From NCBI RefSeq assembly GCF_019316905.1, contig NZ_CP079216.1:558001-622000 (forward strand): a stretch of DNA of 64,000 nucleotides. Direction: 5' to 3'. The stretch comes from Tessaracoccus palaemonis. GTDB lineage: Bacteria; Actinomycetota; Actinomycetes; Propionibacteriales; Propionibacteriaceae. Below the pieces are notes generated by a model that saw nothing but the letters and a program-made list of their open reading frames with translations, was not told where the DNA came from and searched no databases. The position numbers and the translations under genes were made by a program. Position 1 is the stretch's first letter; every line of letters starts with the position of its first letter. Below are positions 53,401 to 61,329 of the stretch, one piece after another.

Positions 53401-54010
53401 CCTGGCGTCGGGCCGCAACGTCAACATCCTCGTCCTCGACACCGAGGTCTACTCCAACACCGGCGGGCAGGCCTCCAAGTCGACGCCGCTCGGCGCCGTC
53501 GCGAAGTTCGCCACGGCTGGCAAGCTGACCAACAAGAAGGACCTGGCCATGCAGGCCTCGGCCTATGGGTCGGTCTACGTCGCGCGCGTCGCGATGGGCG
53601 CCGACCCGCAGCAGACGCTCAAGGCGTTCCGCGAGGCGGAGGCCTACGACGGCCCGAGCCTGATCATCGCCTACAGCCACTGCATCGCGCACGGCATCGA
53701 CATGCGCAAGGGCCTCGACCAGCAGTACCGCGCCGTGAACTCCGGGCACTGGCCGCTGATGCGCTACAACCCGGTGCTGCGCGACGCGGGCGGCAACCCG
53801 TTCCTGCTCGACTCGCCGCGCCCGCGCCTGTCGCTGAAGCAGTACCAGTCCGCCGAGCTGCGCTACAAGGTGCTGAAGGCCGCCGACCCGGAGGAGGCCG
53901 AGCGCCTCGTCTCACTCGCCCAGGCCCAGGTCGACCGGCGCTGGCAGGAGTACGAGGAGCTCGCAACCAGAGGCGCCGAACGGTTCGCCGCCGACCCGAG
54001 GAGGGACTGA
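50447..54010 (+). CDS. nifJ: Pyruvate:ferredoxin (flavodoxin) oxidoreductase
   Basis: 1187 aa single-chain PFOR making acetyl-CoA, CO2 and reduced ferredoxin from pyruvate. The N-terminal domain has SIYPITPSSTMAELADEW. The middle contains the gamma-type domain with YGLGSDGTVGANKNTIKIL. Two ferredoxin sites, CIQCGNCAFVCPHA and CTGCGLCVEACPVK, come next. The TPP domain is CTGCGETPYLK, GCSSIYGGNLPTTPW, GGDGWAYDIG and DTEVYSNTGGQASKSTP. A C-terminal Cys in AYSHCIAHG fits the protective segment. ATG 50447 overlaps the previous stop. Oxygen-sensitive; used anaerobically. Confidence 0.96.
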   Translation: MRKIMDGNEAAADVAYRVSELCSIYPITPSSTMAELADEWAAHHRANVWGQVPTVIEMQSEGGAAGAMHGALQGGALSTTFTASQGLLLMIPNMFRIAGELTSTVFHVAARSLATQGLSIFGDHQDVMAVRQTGVNLLSSASVQEAHDMAAIAHRATLTTRIPFVHFFDGFRTSHELNTVDLLTDEQLASFIPTELVLEHRARALSPANPFIRGTAQNPDTYFQSRETSNPYYQWVPTLVQAAMDKFAALTGREYHLVEYHGDPEATRVVIVMGSGIEAVLPVVDRLNAQGEKVGVLQMRLYRPFPAEALLAALPESVERVAVLDRTKEPGASGEPMFLDVTSVLAEAVSDGRRGSLPSVIGGRYGLSSKEFTPAMAAAVFAELAAEHPRPRFTVGIFDDVTRLSLDYDATLDLEDPKTVRALFYGLGSDGTVGANKNTIKILGSQEGAYGQGYFVYDSKKSGSRTVSHLRFGPNPIRAPYLVNRASFIGCHHWSILERVDILKFARPGTTLLLNSPHGDDTWHHLPRPLQERIIELGVDVYVIDAGKVARAAGLGSRTNTILQTCFFAISGVLPREEAIERIKASITKTYARKSMEVVRKNHIAVDETLAELRHLEVPREASSGHDLIPPVPAGAPRFVRTVTAEMLQDKGDDLPVSALPVDGTYPSGTTKYEKRNISEIVAEWDPESCIQCGNCAFVCPHAVLRAKSYPQGAADGAPEGFLSAPLNAAGLPDTRYTLQVYLEDCTGCGLCVEACPVKPIDQPSRRAINLTPKLDREAGREAIGFFESIPVNDRSRVDFGTIRGTQFLEPLFEFSGACTGCGETPYLKLLSQLFGDRATIANATGCSSIYGGNLPTTPWAKNAAGRGPAWSNSLFEDNAEFGLGMRLAADLHENLARTRLEQLRPELNDDELIDSILTAPQRQGSELTAQMARVNRLKDRIASLPGSVAADLRSVADHLVRRSVWIVGGDGWAYDIGSGGVDHVLASGRNVNILVLDTEVYSNTGGQASKSTPLGAVAKFATAGKLTNKKDLAMQASAYGSVYVARVAMGADPQQTLKAFREAEAYDGPSLIIAYSHCIAHGIDMRKGLDQQYRAVNSGHWPLMRYNPVLRDAGGNPFLLDSPRPRLSLKQYQSAELRYKVLKAADPEEAERLVSLAQAQVDRRWQEYEELATRGAERFAADPRRD

Positions 54011-54013
54011 CCA

Positions 54014-55024
54014 ATGGATCTCACGACGAGGTATCTCGGACTCGAGCTGCGCAACCCGCTCGTCGCGTCCGCGGGCCCGCTGTCGCAGACGGTGGCGGGC
54101 ATCCGATCGCTCGACGACGGGGGCGTGGGTGCGATCGTGCTCTACTCCCTGTTCGAGGAGCAGCTGCGCCGCGAGGCCGCGTCGATCGCCGAGCTGGAGG
54201 AGCTGTACGACGACTCGTTCGCGGAGGCGATCAGCTATTTCCCCAACGTCCCGAGCGCGCGCCGCGACGCCAGCCACCCGTACCTCAGGCTGGTCGAGGA
54301 GGCCACGCGGCTCTGCGAGGTGCCTGTCATCGCGTCGCTCAACGGCGCGTCGGTGGGCGGTTGGACGGAGACGGCCCGACGCCTCGAGGAGGCCGGCGCC
54401 GCGGCGATCGAGCTGAACATCTACTACGTGCCCGGCGACCTGACGATGAGCGGCCGCGACGTCGAGCAGCGTCACGTCGACATCCTCGCGGGTGTCAAGC
54501 AGACCGTCGGCGTGCCGGTGGCCGTGAAGCTCAGCCCGTACTTCTCGTCGGTCGGCAACATGGCGCTGCAGCTCGATGCGGCCGGGGCGGATGGACTCGT
54601 GCTGTTCAACCGCTTCCTGCAGCCGGACATCGACATCGACCGGGTGACGATCGAGTCCGGCGTCTCGCTGTCGTCGCCGATCGAGGCCCGCCTGCCCCGC
54701 ACCTGGATCGCGGTGCTCCGCGACAAGGTCCGCGCCTCGCTGGCCGCGACCACCGGGGTCGACACGGCGGAGGACGTCATCAAGTACATCCTCGCCGGCG
54801 CCGACGTCGTGATGACCACGTCGGCGCTCGTGCGCCGCGGAGCCGCCTACGCCCAGGTGCTCGTCGACGGGTTGGAGGAGTGGTTGGAGGCGCGGAACCT
54901 GCCGTTGGCCCAGGCTCGCGGGCTGCTGGCCGTCCCGAAGGACACCGCGACCGACGCGTACGAGCGCGCCGGGTACGTGTCGGCGCTGGAGAAGGCGAAG
55001 AAGACCTACGGGTCGCTGCGCTGA
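54014..55024 (+). CDS. Dihydroorotate dehydrogenase-like protein
   Basis: 336 aa FMN-type TIM barrel. The family opening YLGLELRNPLVASAGPLSQ, a flavin-site lysine in VAVKLSPYFS, and AGADGLVLFNRFLQPDID identify it. It lacks clear match to the class 1B Cys/Ser active-site loop and is not in a pyrimidine operon. It sits 3 nt after PFOR. Such genes often accompany PFOR-type operons in anaerobes, where the product may be a ferredoxin-linked dehydrogenase and not PyrD; that is an inference. Start ATG 54014 has GAGGAGGG upstream. Confidence 0.85.
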   Translation: MDLTTRYLGLELRNPLVASAGPLSQTVAGIRSLDDGGVGAIVLYSLFEEQLRREAASIAELEELYDDSFAEAISYFPNVPSARRDASHPYLRLVEEATRLCEVPVIASLNGASVGGWTETARRLEEAGAAAIELNIYYVPGDLTMSGRDVEQRHVDILAGVKQTVGVPVAVKLSPYFSSVGNMALQLDAAGADGLVLFNRFLQPDIDIDRVTIESGVSLSSPIEARLPRTWIAVLRDKVRASLAATTGVDTAEDVIKYILAGADVVMTTSALVRRGAAYAQVLVDGLEEWLEARNLPLAQARGLLAVPKDTATDAYERAGYVSALEKAKKTYGSLR

Positions 55025-55110
55025 GCCGGACCGCCTGAGGGTGCGGGAGGGCTGACCCGGGGTCGGGGTTACCGTGACGGACACTGTTCGACGCGGAACG
55101 GAGCCCCGAC

Positions 55111-56082
55111 ATGACCCGCACCCGACACGCGGTCGCCGCAGCGCTGCTCGCCCTGGCCATGGCGGGCGGGCCGCTCGTCGCGGCGCCCGCAGCCGCCTCG
55201 CCCGTCCTCACCGCACCGGCCAAGGCGGCCGCGCTGCCGAAGACCGTCGGCTACCGCATCGCCACCGCCGAGCTGCACCTGTGGAAGGCGAGCTCGGGCA
55301 AGGCCTACGCCCGCATCATCAGGAAGGGCAGCACGGTCCGGCACACGGGCGTCCGCGAGCACGGACGCCTGCAGATCGTGCTGAACAGGAAGGTCTACTG
55401 GGTGACCTTCAAGTACACGAAGAAGGCCCAGTGGGTCTCGCGTGTGAAGGTCGGCGAGTCCGTCAAGGGGCGGACGATCTACGCCTACCAGGTGGGGGAC
55501 CCCGACGCGTCCAAGGTCGCCGTCGTCATCGGCCAGTTCCACGGAGAGGAGAAGGCGGGCGTCGACACCGCCAGGGCGCTGATGGCCGACTCCCGCACCG
55601 TCGAGGGCATCTCGTTGTGGGTGATCCCGACGGTGAACCCCGACGGCTATGCGTCCGGGACAAGGGCGAATGCCCGCGGTGTCGACCTCAACCGCAACTG
55701 GGGCCACAAGTGGGTCAAGACGGCGAAGGGTCGCTACTACTCGGGACCGAAGGCGTTCTCGGAGCCGGAGTCGAAGGCGCTGAAGGCGTTCCTCGCCGAC
55801 GTCGACCCCCGCTACGTCGTCGGCATCCACCAGCCGCTCTACGGCGTCGACAGCGACGGCGTGAAGAACACGGCCCTGCAGAAGCGGCTGATCAGGTACC
55901 TGAAGCTGCCCTCGAAGGCGTTCACCTGCCGCACCGGGTGCCGCGGCACCATGACCCAGTGGGTCAACCACACCCTCGACGGGGCCGCGATCACGGTCGA
56001 GTACGGCTCCTCGCCGTCGAAGAAGTACGTGACGGGCACCGCCCGCGACGGCCTCGTCAAGGCCCTGGGCGGCCACTACTGA
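55111..56082 (+). CDS. Secreted M14-family zinc carboxypeptidase/peptidoglycan amidase-like
   Basis: 323 aa. A signal peptide (residues 1-29, ending in an AAPAAASP region) is followed by an SH3-like part (YRIATAELHLWKASSGKAY). A M14 metallopeptidase domain follows: zinc ligands in GQFHGEEKAG (HxxE) and GIHQPL (His), substrate residues NPDGYASGTRANARG and VDLNRNWGHKW, and the catalytic Glu in ITVEYG. Murein-peptide hydrolysis is plausible. GGAACGGAG is the ribosome-binding site and TACCGT near 55070 a likely -10. Confidence 0.85.
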   Translation: MTRTRHAVAAALLALAMAGGPLVAAPAAASPVLTAPAKAAALPKTVGYRIATAELHLWKASSGKAYARIIRKGSTVRHTGVREHGRLQIVLNRKVYWVTFKYTKKAQWVSRVKVGESVKGRTIYAYQVGDPDASKVAVVIGQFHGEEKAGVDTARALMADSRTVEGISLWVIPTVNPDGYASGTRANARGVDLNRNWGHKWVKTAKGRYYSGPKAFSEPESKALKAFLADVDPRYVVGIHQPLYGVDSDGVKNTALQKRLIRYLKLPSKAFTCRTGCRGTMTQWVNHTLDGAAITVEYGSSPSKKYVTGTARDGLVKALGGHY

Positions 56083-56090
56083 CGTGCCCC

Positions 56091-56130
56091 GCCCCGTCGG
56101 CCCACCCCCGGCCCCGTCGGCCCACCCCCA
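56091..56130. repeat. Tandem duplication, 2 x 20 bp
   Basis: GCCCCGTCGGCCCACCCCCG repeated with one change, after the peptidase stop. Nothing else was recognised in the 200-bp spacer up to the tRNA. Confidence 0.8.
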
Positions 56131-56287
56131 GACGCCAACAAAAGAACCGTCCTGGACAGGGGCTGGCGACGGCGGTTGCCTCGTCGTCGCGCCGGGCTGG
56201 CTGACGCCCGCGCGGCTGAGGTACGTTTCGCGGCCAGGGTGCCGACGGTGCGGGCACCGTCTCAGGGCCGCTATCCTTGTACCCGCT

Positions 56288-56363
56288 GGCCTCGTAGCTC
56301 AGGGGATAGAGCAGTGGTTTCCTAAACCATGTGCCGGAGGTTCGAATCCTCCCGGGGCCGCCA
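56288..56363 (+). tRNA. tRNA-Arg (anticodon CCT)
   Basis: Cloverleaf with acceptor GGCCTCG/CGGGGCC (one G-T pair). The anticodon arm TGGTTTCCTAAACCA gives CCT, reading AGG. The T-arm is GGAGGTTCGAATCCTCC, and discriminator G is followed by an encoded CCA (56361-56363). Confidence 0.95.
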
Positions 56364-56722
56364 GCCAGAACCGTCGCTGACAAGGTGTGCTGCCGAGTCG
56401 GCGGCGGTTTGCCGTTCCCTGAGCCTGTCGAAGGGCGCCGACGAGACGCTCCAGTGCCGACGAGGCGTGGGGCCGGGGTCGGGTTGGACCCTCGTACCGC
56501 GAGGCTGAGGTCGGCGACGGTGCCGACATGCCCGGGAAACAGTGTCGCTCCCTGTGGCAATGGGGGGAGGCCAAGGGAGCGACAAGAAGGACTCTAGACC
56601 CCCGCCTCACGGGCGCTGCAGCGGGGTCAGTTAAGCGATCCCGGTGCGGCGAACTGCCGTTGACAAGGCACGCTGTTGATACCTGCCCCGTCCTCCGCGG
56701 CGTGCGGGCAGGGTGGTCGAGG
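56364..56722. other. Intergenic region after tRNA-Arg
   Basis: About 360 bp with a copy of the dispersed repeat at 56415-56443 (GTTCCCTGAGCCTGTCGAAGG) and no credible gene. Two short similar pieces (GCTGACAAGGTGTGCTG and GTTGACAAGGCACGCTG) recur. The region downstream of the tRNA shows no integrase or attachment repeat. Confidence 0.5.
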
Positions 56723-57205
56723 TCACACCCGTTCCCACGGTTCGACGGGGCCAGCGACGACGTGGAACAGCGGATGGTGGGACGGCGTCCCCGGGCCGGG
56801 ATCCGGCAACCAGGCGGGGGACCGGACCGCCAGCTTCGCGGCAAGGTGCCGCCACTCGAACGACAGCTGGCCGTCGGTGACGGGTATGGTCCCGTCGTGC
56901 GCGACCGAACCGCCGTCCGCGACCGAACCGCCGTCCGCGACCGAACCGCCATACCCACCCGGCGCATCGATCCTGGTCCTGTCGAAGCGATAGCCGCGGG
57001 ACTCAGCCTCATCGGCGACCGCCGCGAGGTAGCCGCCGACCGCAGCGATCGGGTCGGCGGTTGCCCGGAAGCGATCCAGCTGGGGATGGTTGCGGTAGCC
57101 GCGGGTCCGGCCGGCCAGGACGGCCTGCGCCAGCAGCGCCTCACGCCAGCACGCGGTCAGCCCCTGCCTGTCGAGGAGCCGGGGGTGAAGGGACCACAGG
57201 CGCAT
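56723..57205 (-). CDS. Pyrimidine-dimer DNA glycosylase-like protein
   Basis: 160 aa Pyr_excise-like family. It opens MRLWSLHPRLLDRQGLTACW, then REALLAQAVLAGRTRGYRNHPQLDRF and AVGGYLAAVADEAESRGYRFD, as in actinobacterial homologues of endonuclease V (pyrimidine-dimer glycosylase). It would nick DNA at UV dimers; this is by family similarity. Inside it, residues about 87-104 contain a six-residue GGSVAD unit repeated three times, from an 18-bp tandem repeat. ATG 57205 has CACACT 6 nt upstream. Longer readings to 57559 cross the DUF2249 gene and are rejected. Confidence 0.8.
   Translation of the reverse strand: MRLWSLHPRLLDRQGLTACWREALLAQAVLAGRTRGYRNHPQLDRFRATADPIAAVGGYLAAVADEAESRGYRFDRTRIDAPGGYGGSVADGGSVADGGSVAHDGTIPVTDGQLSFEWRHLAAKLAVRSPAWLPDPGPGTPSHHPLFHVVAGPVEPWERV
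56898..56951. repeat. 18-bp tandem repeat, 3 copies, in frame
   Basis: Three near-identical units of GCGACCGAACCGCCGTCC inside the glycosylase gene, encoding repeated GGSVAD. Confidence 0.8.
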
Positions 57206-57314
57206 GCGGCCAGTGTGACCCGGCGACGCATGCTCGGGCAAGGCGCGCCCAGACAGACCCGGTGGATGCGGCCGCCGAGATCTGGGCCGCCACAGGCAGC
57301 GCGGGGCCGCCTCA

Positions 57315-57324
57315 TGTGTACACA
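57315..57324. promoter_or_regulatory. Palindrome at the -35 of the DUF2249/Cu-NIR operon
   Basis: TGTGTACACA, a perfect dyad centred over the expected -35 of the promoter whose -10 is at 57337. The regulator is unknown. Confidence 0.4.
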
Positions 57325-57336
57325 ATGCGGTCGGGG

Positions 57337-57342
57337 TACCAT
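57337..57342 (+). promoter_or_regulatory. -10 box (TACCAT) of the leaderless DUF2249 operon
   Basis: TACCAT, 7 nt before GTG 57350. Confidence 0.65.
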
Positions 57343-57349
57343 CAGGCGC

Positions 57350-57631
57350 GTGACTGATCTGAACCTCCTCGCACAGTCCACCTGCGGCTGCGGTGCGCAC
57401 GACGAGTCGTTGCCCGAGCTTGACGCCCGGGCGATCCCGCACGCCATCCGTCATGCGGCGATCCTCGGGGTGGTCGACTCGGTGCGCACCGGCTCCGGGT
57501 TCGTGCTGATCGCCCCGCATGACCCGCAACCGCTGCTCACCCAGATCAAGGATCGCCACGGCTCCGGCATCACGGTCGAGTACCTGCAGCGCGGCCCGGA
57601 GGCCTGGCGACTGAAGCTGTCGCGGGCCTGA
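57350..57631 (+). CDS. DUF2249 domain protein
   Basis: 93 aa DUF2249 protein. It has CGCGAHDESLPELDARAIPHAIRH at the start (a CxC and the DAR block), then the family phosphate-like loop region and a C-terminal HGSGITVEYLQRGPEAWRLKLSR. DUF2249 genes often lie with NnrS and nitrite- or NO-related genes; here the next two genes fit that. The GTG 57350 start is set by the promoter spacing. A longer ORF that begins at 56528 is an artefact of the reading frame staying open upstream. Confidence 0.82.
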   Translation: MTDLNLLAQSTCGCGAHDESLPELDARAIPHAIRHAAILGVVDSVRTGSGFVLIAPHDPQPLLTQIKDRHGSGITVEYLQRGPEAWRLKLSRA

Positions 57632-57652
57632 GCCGGTAAGGCCCGACCCACC

Positions 57653-58741
57653 ATGAGCCGGGGCCCTGAGACCCGAACCCCGACAGACCGCTGGGTCCGC
57701 TGGCGGGTCGCGTGCATCGCGCTCGCGGGCGTGTCCCTGCTAAGTGGCCTGAACGCCGGCCTGGTCCGGCTGGGGGTGTGGGCCCCGGTGGCCTCGACGC
57801 GGGTCGGGGAGCTCCACGGCCCCGTCATGGTGCTCGGCTTCATGGGCACGCTCATCTCGCTCGAGCGGGCCCAGGCGCTGCGCAACCCGCTCGCCTATCT
57901 CGCGCCCACGCTGCTGGGAGCCGGGGCCGTTGCCCTGCTGGCGGGAGCACCGGAGACGCTCGGGATGCTGCTGCTGTTCGACGGCACGATCGCCTTCCTC
58001 GCGGTGGCCGTCGCGTTGTGGGTCAGGGCCCCGCTGCCACTCGTGGCGGCCCAGGCGCTGGCGGTGCTGTTCGCCGTGTGCGCGGCCTTCGGCCTGCTGG
58101 TCGCCGACCTCCCGGCCGTGATTCCGCTGCTCGCCGCCTACCTGATCCTCACGATCGCGTCCGAGCGTGCGGAGCTCGCGCAGCTGACGATGGGCCCCGG
58201 CGCCGTGCGGATGCTGCTCACCGTGACGGCGGTCGTCGGCGCCGGTGCTGGCCTGTCGGTGGTGCTGCCCGACGCAGGGTCACGCGTGCTCGGGCTCGGC
58301 GCGGTGCTGGTCTCGGTGTGGTTGATCCGCGACGACGTGGGCCGCCGCATGATCCGCTCGCGAGGTCTGCGCCGGTTCAACGCGGCCGCTCTCCTGGCGG
58401 GCAACGTGTGGCTCGCCGTCGCCGGAGCCATCTGGCTCGTGGCAGGCGCGGTCACCGACGGCGGCGCGTACGACGCCGTCATCCACTGCGTCTTCCTCGG
58501 CTTCGGCGTGTCCATGATCATGGCGCACGCCCCCATAATCTTCCCCGCCGTCATCGGCCGGGCGCTCCCGTATCGTGCGGTCATGTGGATCCCGCTCGCA
58601 CTCCTGCAGTGCGGACTGGCCGTGCGGACGGTTGGGGCGCTGACCGCGGCCGTCCACGTCTATCAGGTCGGAGGAATCCTCACCGTGGTGTCCATGCTCG
58701 CCTTCGCAGTCACCGTCATCTACTCGGTGGTGAAGGGATGA
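57653..58741 (+). CDS. NnrS-like polytopic membrane protein
   Basis: 362 aa, about 10-12 hydrophobic helices. The first half contains GELHGPVMVLGFMGTLISLERAQAL, with a conserved His/Glu pair, and later helices show AVIHCVFLGFGVSMIMAHAPIIFP with further His residues suitable as haem ligands. This is close to the NnrS-type family linked to nitric-oxide stress and denitrification, but assignment is by motif and context only. Its TGA overlaps the ATG of the Cu-NIR-like gene (ATGA), so it is probably produced with it. Confidence 0.7.
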   Translation: MSRGPETRTPTDRWVRWRVACIALAGVSLLSGLNAGLVRLGVWAPVASTRVGELHGPVMVLGFMGTLISLERAQALRNPLAYLAPTLLGAGAVALLAGAPETLGMLLLFDGTIAFLAVAVALWVRAPLPLVAAQALAVLFAVCAAFGLLVADLPAVIPLLAAYLILTIASERAELAQLTMGPGAVRMLLTVTAVVGAGAGLSVVLPDAGSRVLGLGAVLVSVWLIRDDVGRRMIRSRGLRRFNAAALLAGNVWLAVAGAIWLVAGAVTDGGAYDAVIHCVFLGFGVSMIMAHAPIIFPAVIGRALPYRAVMWIPLALLQCGLAVRTVGALTAAVHVYQVGGILTVVSMLAFAVTVIYSVVKG

Positions 58742-61326
58742 GGCGCGGCCGCTCGTGGCGTGACTACGCCGTCGTCGCCTGGTTCGTCGCGGCGGTCGCC
58801 GTCGCGATCGCCCACCGCTGGATCCCCGAGTCGACCTGGCTTCTCGTGCACCTGGTCGCGCTCGGGGCCATCACGCACTCCATCATGGTGTGGAGCGCCC
58901 ACTTCTCCTCGGCGCTGCTGAAGTCCCGCGCCGACGACGCGACGAGGCGGCTCACCGACATCCGGCTCGGCGCGCTGGGCGTCGGGTCCCTGCTGGTCCT
59001 GGTCGGCGTGCCGACGGCGGTGTGGCCGATGGTCGTCGTCGGGGCGTGCATCGTCTCCGTGGCCGTCGGCTGGCACGCGGCGGTGCTCGTCCACGACCTA
59101 CGCCGTGCTCTGCCAGGTCGCTTCCGGATCTGCGTGCGCTACTACGTCGCCGCGGCGCTGTGCCTGCCGGTTGGCGCCGGGTTCGGCGCGACGCTGGCCT
59201 TCGGGCTCGACGATGCCTGGCACGCCCGGTTCCTCGTCGCCCACACCATGGTGATGCTGCTCGGCTGGGTCGGGCTGACGGTCGTGGGCACTCTCGTCAC
59301 GTTCTGGCCGACGGTGCTGCGGACCCGGATGGACGACCGCGCGGAGGCTCTCGCCCGGCAGGCGCTCCCGATCCTGCTGGTTGCCCTCGGCGTCATCGTG
59401 GCCGGTTCGCTCGTCGGGCTCCGCGTCGTCGCGGCCGTCGGGATCCTCGGCTACGCGGCGGGACTCGTCTGGTTCGGTCGCTGCCTCGTCGCGCCGGCCC
59501 GCCGCCAGCCCCCGCGGGAGTTCGCCTCGGCATCCATCGGCGCCGGTGCCCTCTGGGCCTGCGTCGCGCTCCTCATGACGGCCTGGCACGTGGCCTTCTC
59601 CGACGACCTCCAGCTCGCCGACGGCTACCCGCTGCTGGCGGCCGTGTGGGTCGTCGGATTCCTGCTGCACCTCCTCACCGGGGCCCTGTCCTACCTCATC
59701 CCCTCCGTGCTCGGCGGCGGCCCGCGCGTCGTCCGGGCCGGCGCGGCCTGGTTCGACCGCTGGGCGACGGCGCGGCTCGTGATCACCAACGGCGGGCTGC
59801 TCCTGTGGCTGCTCCCGCTGACCAGCTGGGCGCGCGTCACCGTCTCCGTGGTGGTGCTCGCGGCCTTCGCGGTGTTCATCCCGCTGCTGATCGCCGGGAC
59901 CCGGGCGTCGGTCGCTGAGCGCCGTAGGGCCGCCCGCGGGGAACCGGCCACGGGTCCCACGGAGCGACCCGCCGCGCTGACCGGCAACGGGCTCATCGCG
60001 GGCATCGCCGCACTCTCCCTGGCGCTGACGCTCGGCTTCGGCCTCGACCCGCAGGCCGTCGGCGGGACGACGACCTCGGCGCAGGTCCCCGCGACGGGCC
60101 GCATCGTCGAGGTGGACGTCACCGCCCACGACATGCAGTTCACGCCCAGCAGCGTCGAGGTCAACGCGGGCGACCGCCTCGTCATCCACCTCACCAACAC
60201 CGACCCCACGAACGTGCACGACCTGTCCATCGCCGGCCAGCGGACCCCGCGGCTCGCCGAGGGGGAGACCGCCGACCTCGACCTCGGGGTCATCGGCGCG
60301 AGCGAGCAGGGCTGGTGCACCGTCGTCGGCCACCGACAGATGGGCATGACCTTCGACATCGTCGTCAACGGCACGACCGCGATCGCGTCTGCGACTCCCG
60401 ACGACCACGCGACCATGGACCACGGCGCGACGGCCGACGACGGCGCGACCATCGGCTCCGTCGTCGACCCGACGGCCCCCGCGCTCGGCGACGGCGACGT
60501 GCACCGCTACGAGTTCCGCGTAACCGAGGTGCCGCTCGAGGTGGCGCCGGGCCTGTGGCAGACCCGGTGGACGTTCAACGGCAACGGCGTCGGGCCGGTG
60601 CTGCGGGGGCGGGTGGGCGACACGTTCGAGATCACGCTGATCAACGACGGGTCGATGGGCCACTCGATCGACTTCCACGCCGGCGACATCGCGCCCGACG
60701 ACCCCATGCGCACCATCGCGCCGGGGGAGAGCCTCGTCTACACCTTCACCGCGAACCGGGCGGGGGTGTGGATGTACCACTGCTCGACCGCCCCGATGAG
60801 CTCCCACATCTCCGCGGGCATGCACGGCGCGGTCATCATCGAGCCGGAGGAGGGCCTTGCCGACGTCGACAGGGAGTACGTCGTCGTGCAGTCCGAGGTG
60901 TACGGCCAGCTCGCCGACAGCGCCGACGGGGCCACCGAGGTGGACGCCGCCGCGGTCGCCACGGGCGACCCGGCCAGGGTGGTGTTCAACGGCATCGCCA
61001 ACCAGTACGACCAGGAGCCGTTCGTCGCGAAGGTCGGGGAGACGGTCCGCTTCTTCGTGCTGGACGCCGGCCCCAGCCGGGCCATGAGCTTCCACATCGT
61101 CGGCGGCCAGTTCGACACCGTCTACCGCGAGGGCGCCTACCTCCTACGCGACGGCACCGACGCGTTCGGCACCACCGGAGGCGGCGGCCAGGCGCTGGCC
61201 CTGCAGCCGGCCGAGGGCGGGTTCGTCGAACTCACCTTCACCGAGGCCGGTCACTACCCCGTCGTCAGCCACGTGATGATCGACGCCGAGCGCGGGGCGC
61301 ACGGCGTCGTCGAGGTGACCGGGTAG
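58738..61326 (+). CDS. Membrane-anchored copper nitrite reductase-like protein fused to an NnrS-like domain
   Basis: 862 aa. Residues 1-430 form about ten helices with buried His (LGAITHSIMVWSAHFSS, AHTMVMLLGWVGL, HLLTGALSYLIPS). Then three cupredoxin domains. Domain 1 (about 455-545) has a full type-1 copper set (VHDLSI, WCTVVGHRQMGM). Domain 2 carries the nitrite-reductase type pattern: His642 and His647 in GHSIDFH with Asp645, and His681-Cys682, His690 and Met695. Domain 3 has the third type-2 His786 in SFHIVGGQFD. However, the position of the usual proton-relay His (VFNG motif) reads ARVVFNG, with Arg747. So copper sites are complete but activity as a nitrite reductase is uncertain; another multicopper role is possible. 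Confidence 0.78.
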   Translation: MRRGRSWRDYAVVAWFVAAVAVAIAHRWIPESTWLLVHLVALGAITHSIMVWSAHFSSALLKSRADDATRRLTDIRLGALGVGSLLVLVGVPTAVWPMVVVGACIVSVAVGWHAAVLVHDLRRALPGRFRICVRYYVAAALCLPVGAGFGATLAFGLDDAWHARFLVAHTMVMLLGWVGLTVVGTLVTFWPTVLRTRMDDRAEALARQALPILLVALGVIVAGSLVGLRVVAAVGILGYAAGLVWFGRCLVAPARRQPPREFASASIGAGALWACVALLMTAWHVAFSDDLQLADGYPLLAAVWVVGFLLHLLTGALSYLIPSVLGGGPRVVRAGAAWFDRWATARLVITNGGLLLWLLPLTSWARVTVSVVVLAAFAVFIPLLIAGTRASVAERRRAARGEPATGPTERPAALTGNGLIAGIAALSLALTLGFGLDPQAVGGTTTSAQVPATGRIVEVDVTAHDMQFTPSSVEVNAGDRLVIHLTNTDPTNVHDLSIAGQRTPRLAEGETADLDLGVIGASEQGWCTVVGHRQMGMTFDIVVNGTTAIASATPDDHATMDHGATADDGATIGSVVDPTAPALGDGDVHRYEFRVTEVPLEVAPGLWQTRWTFNGNGVGPVLRGRVGDTFEITLINDGSMGHSIDFHAGDIAPDDPMRTIAPGESLVYTFTANRAGVWMYHCSTAPMSSHISAGMHGAVIIEPEEGLADVDREYVVVQSEVYGQLADSADGATEVDAAAVATGDPARVVFNGIANQYDQEPFVAKVGETVRFFVLDAGPSRAMSFHIVGGQFDTVYREGAYLLRDGTDAFGTTGGGGQALALQPAEGGFVELTFTEAGHYPVVSHVMIDAERGAHGVVEVTG

Positions 61327-61329
61327 CTG

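Noticed and set aside
50366..53749. 1127-aa minus-strand frame over PFOR
   Set aside because: Antisense shadow of a clear PFOR gene.
56364..56722. Genomic island integrated at tRNA-Arg
   Set aside because: No integrase, no direct repeat of the tRNA 3' end and ordinary composition downstream.
56528..57631. 367-aa plus-strand protein containing DUF2249
   Set aside because: The first two-thirds lie opposite the glycosylase gene; the real gene starts at GTG 57350 behind a promoter.
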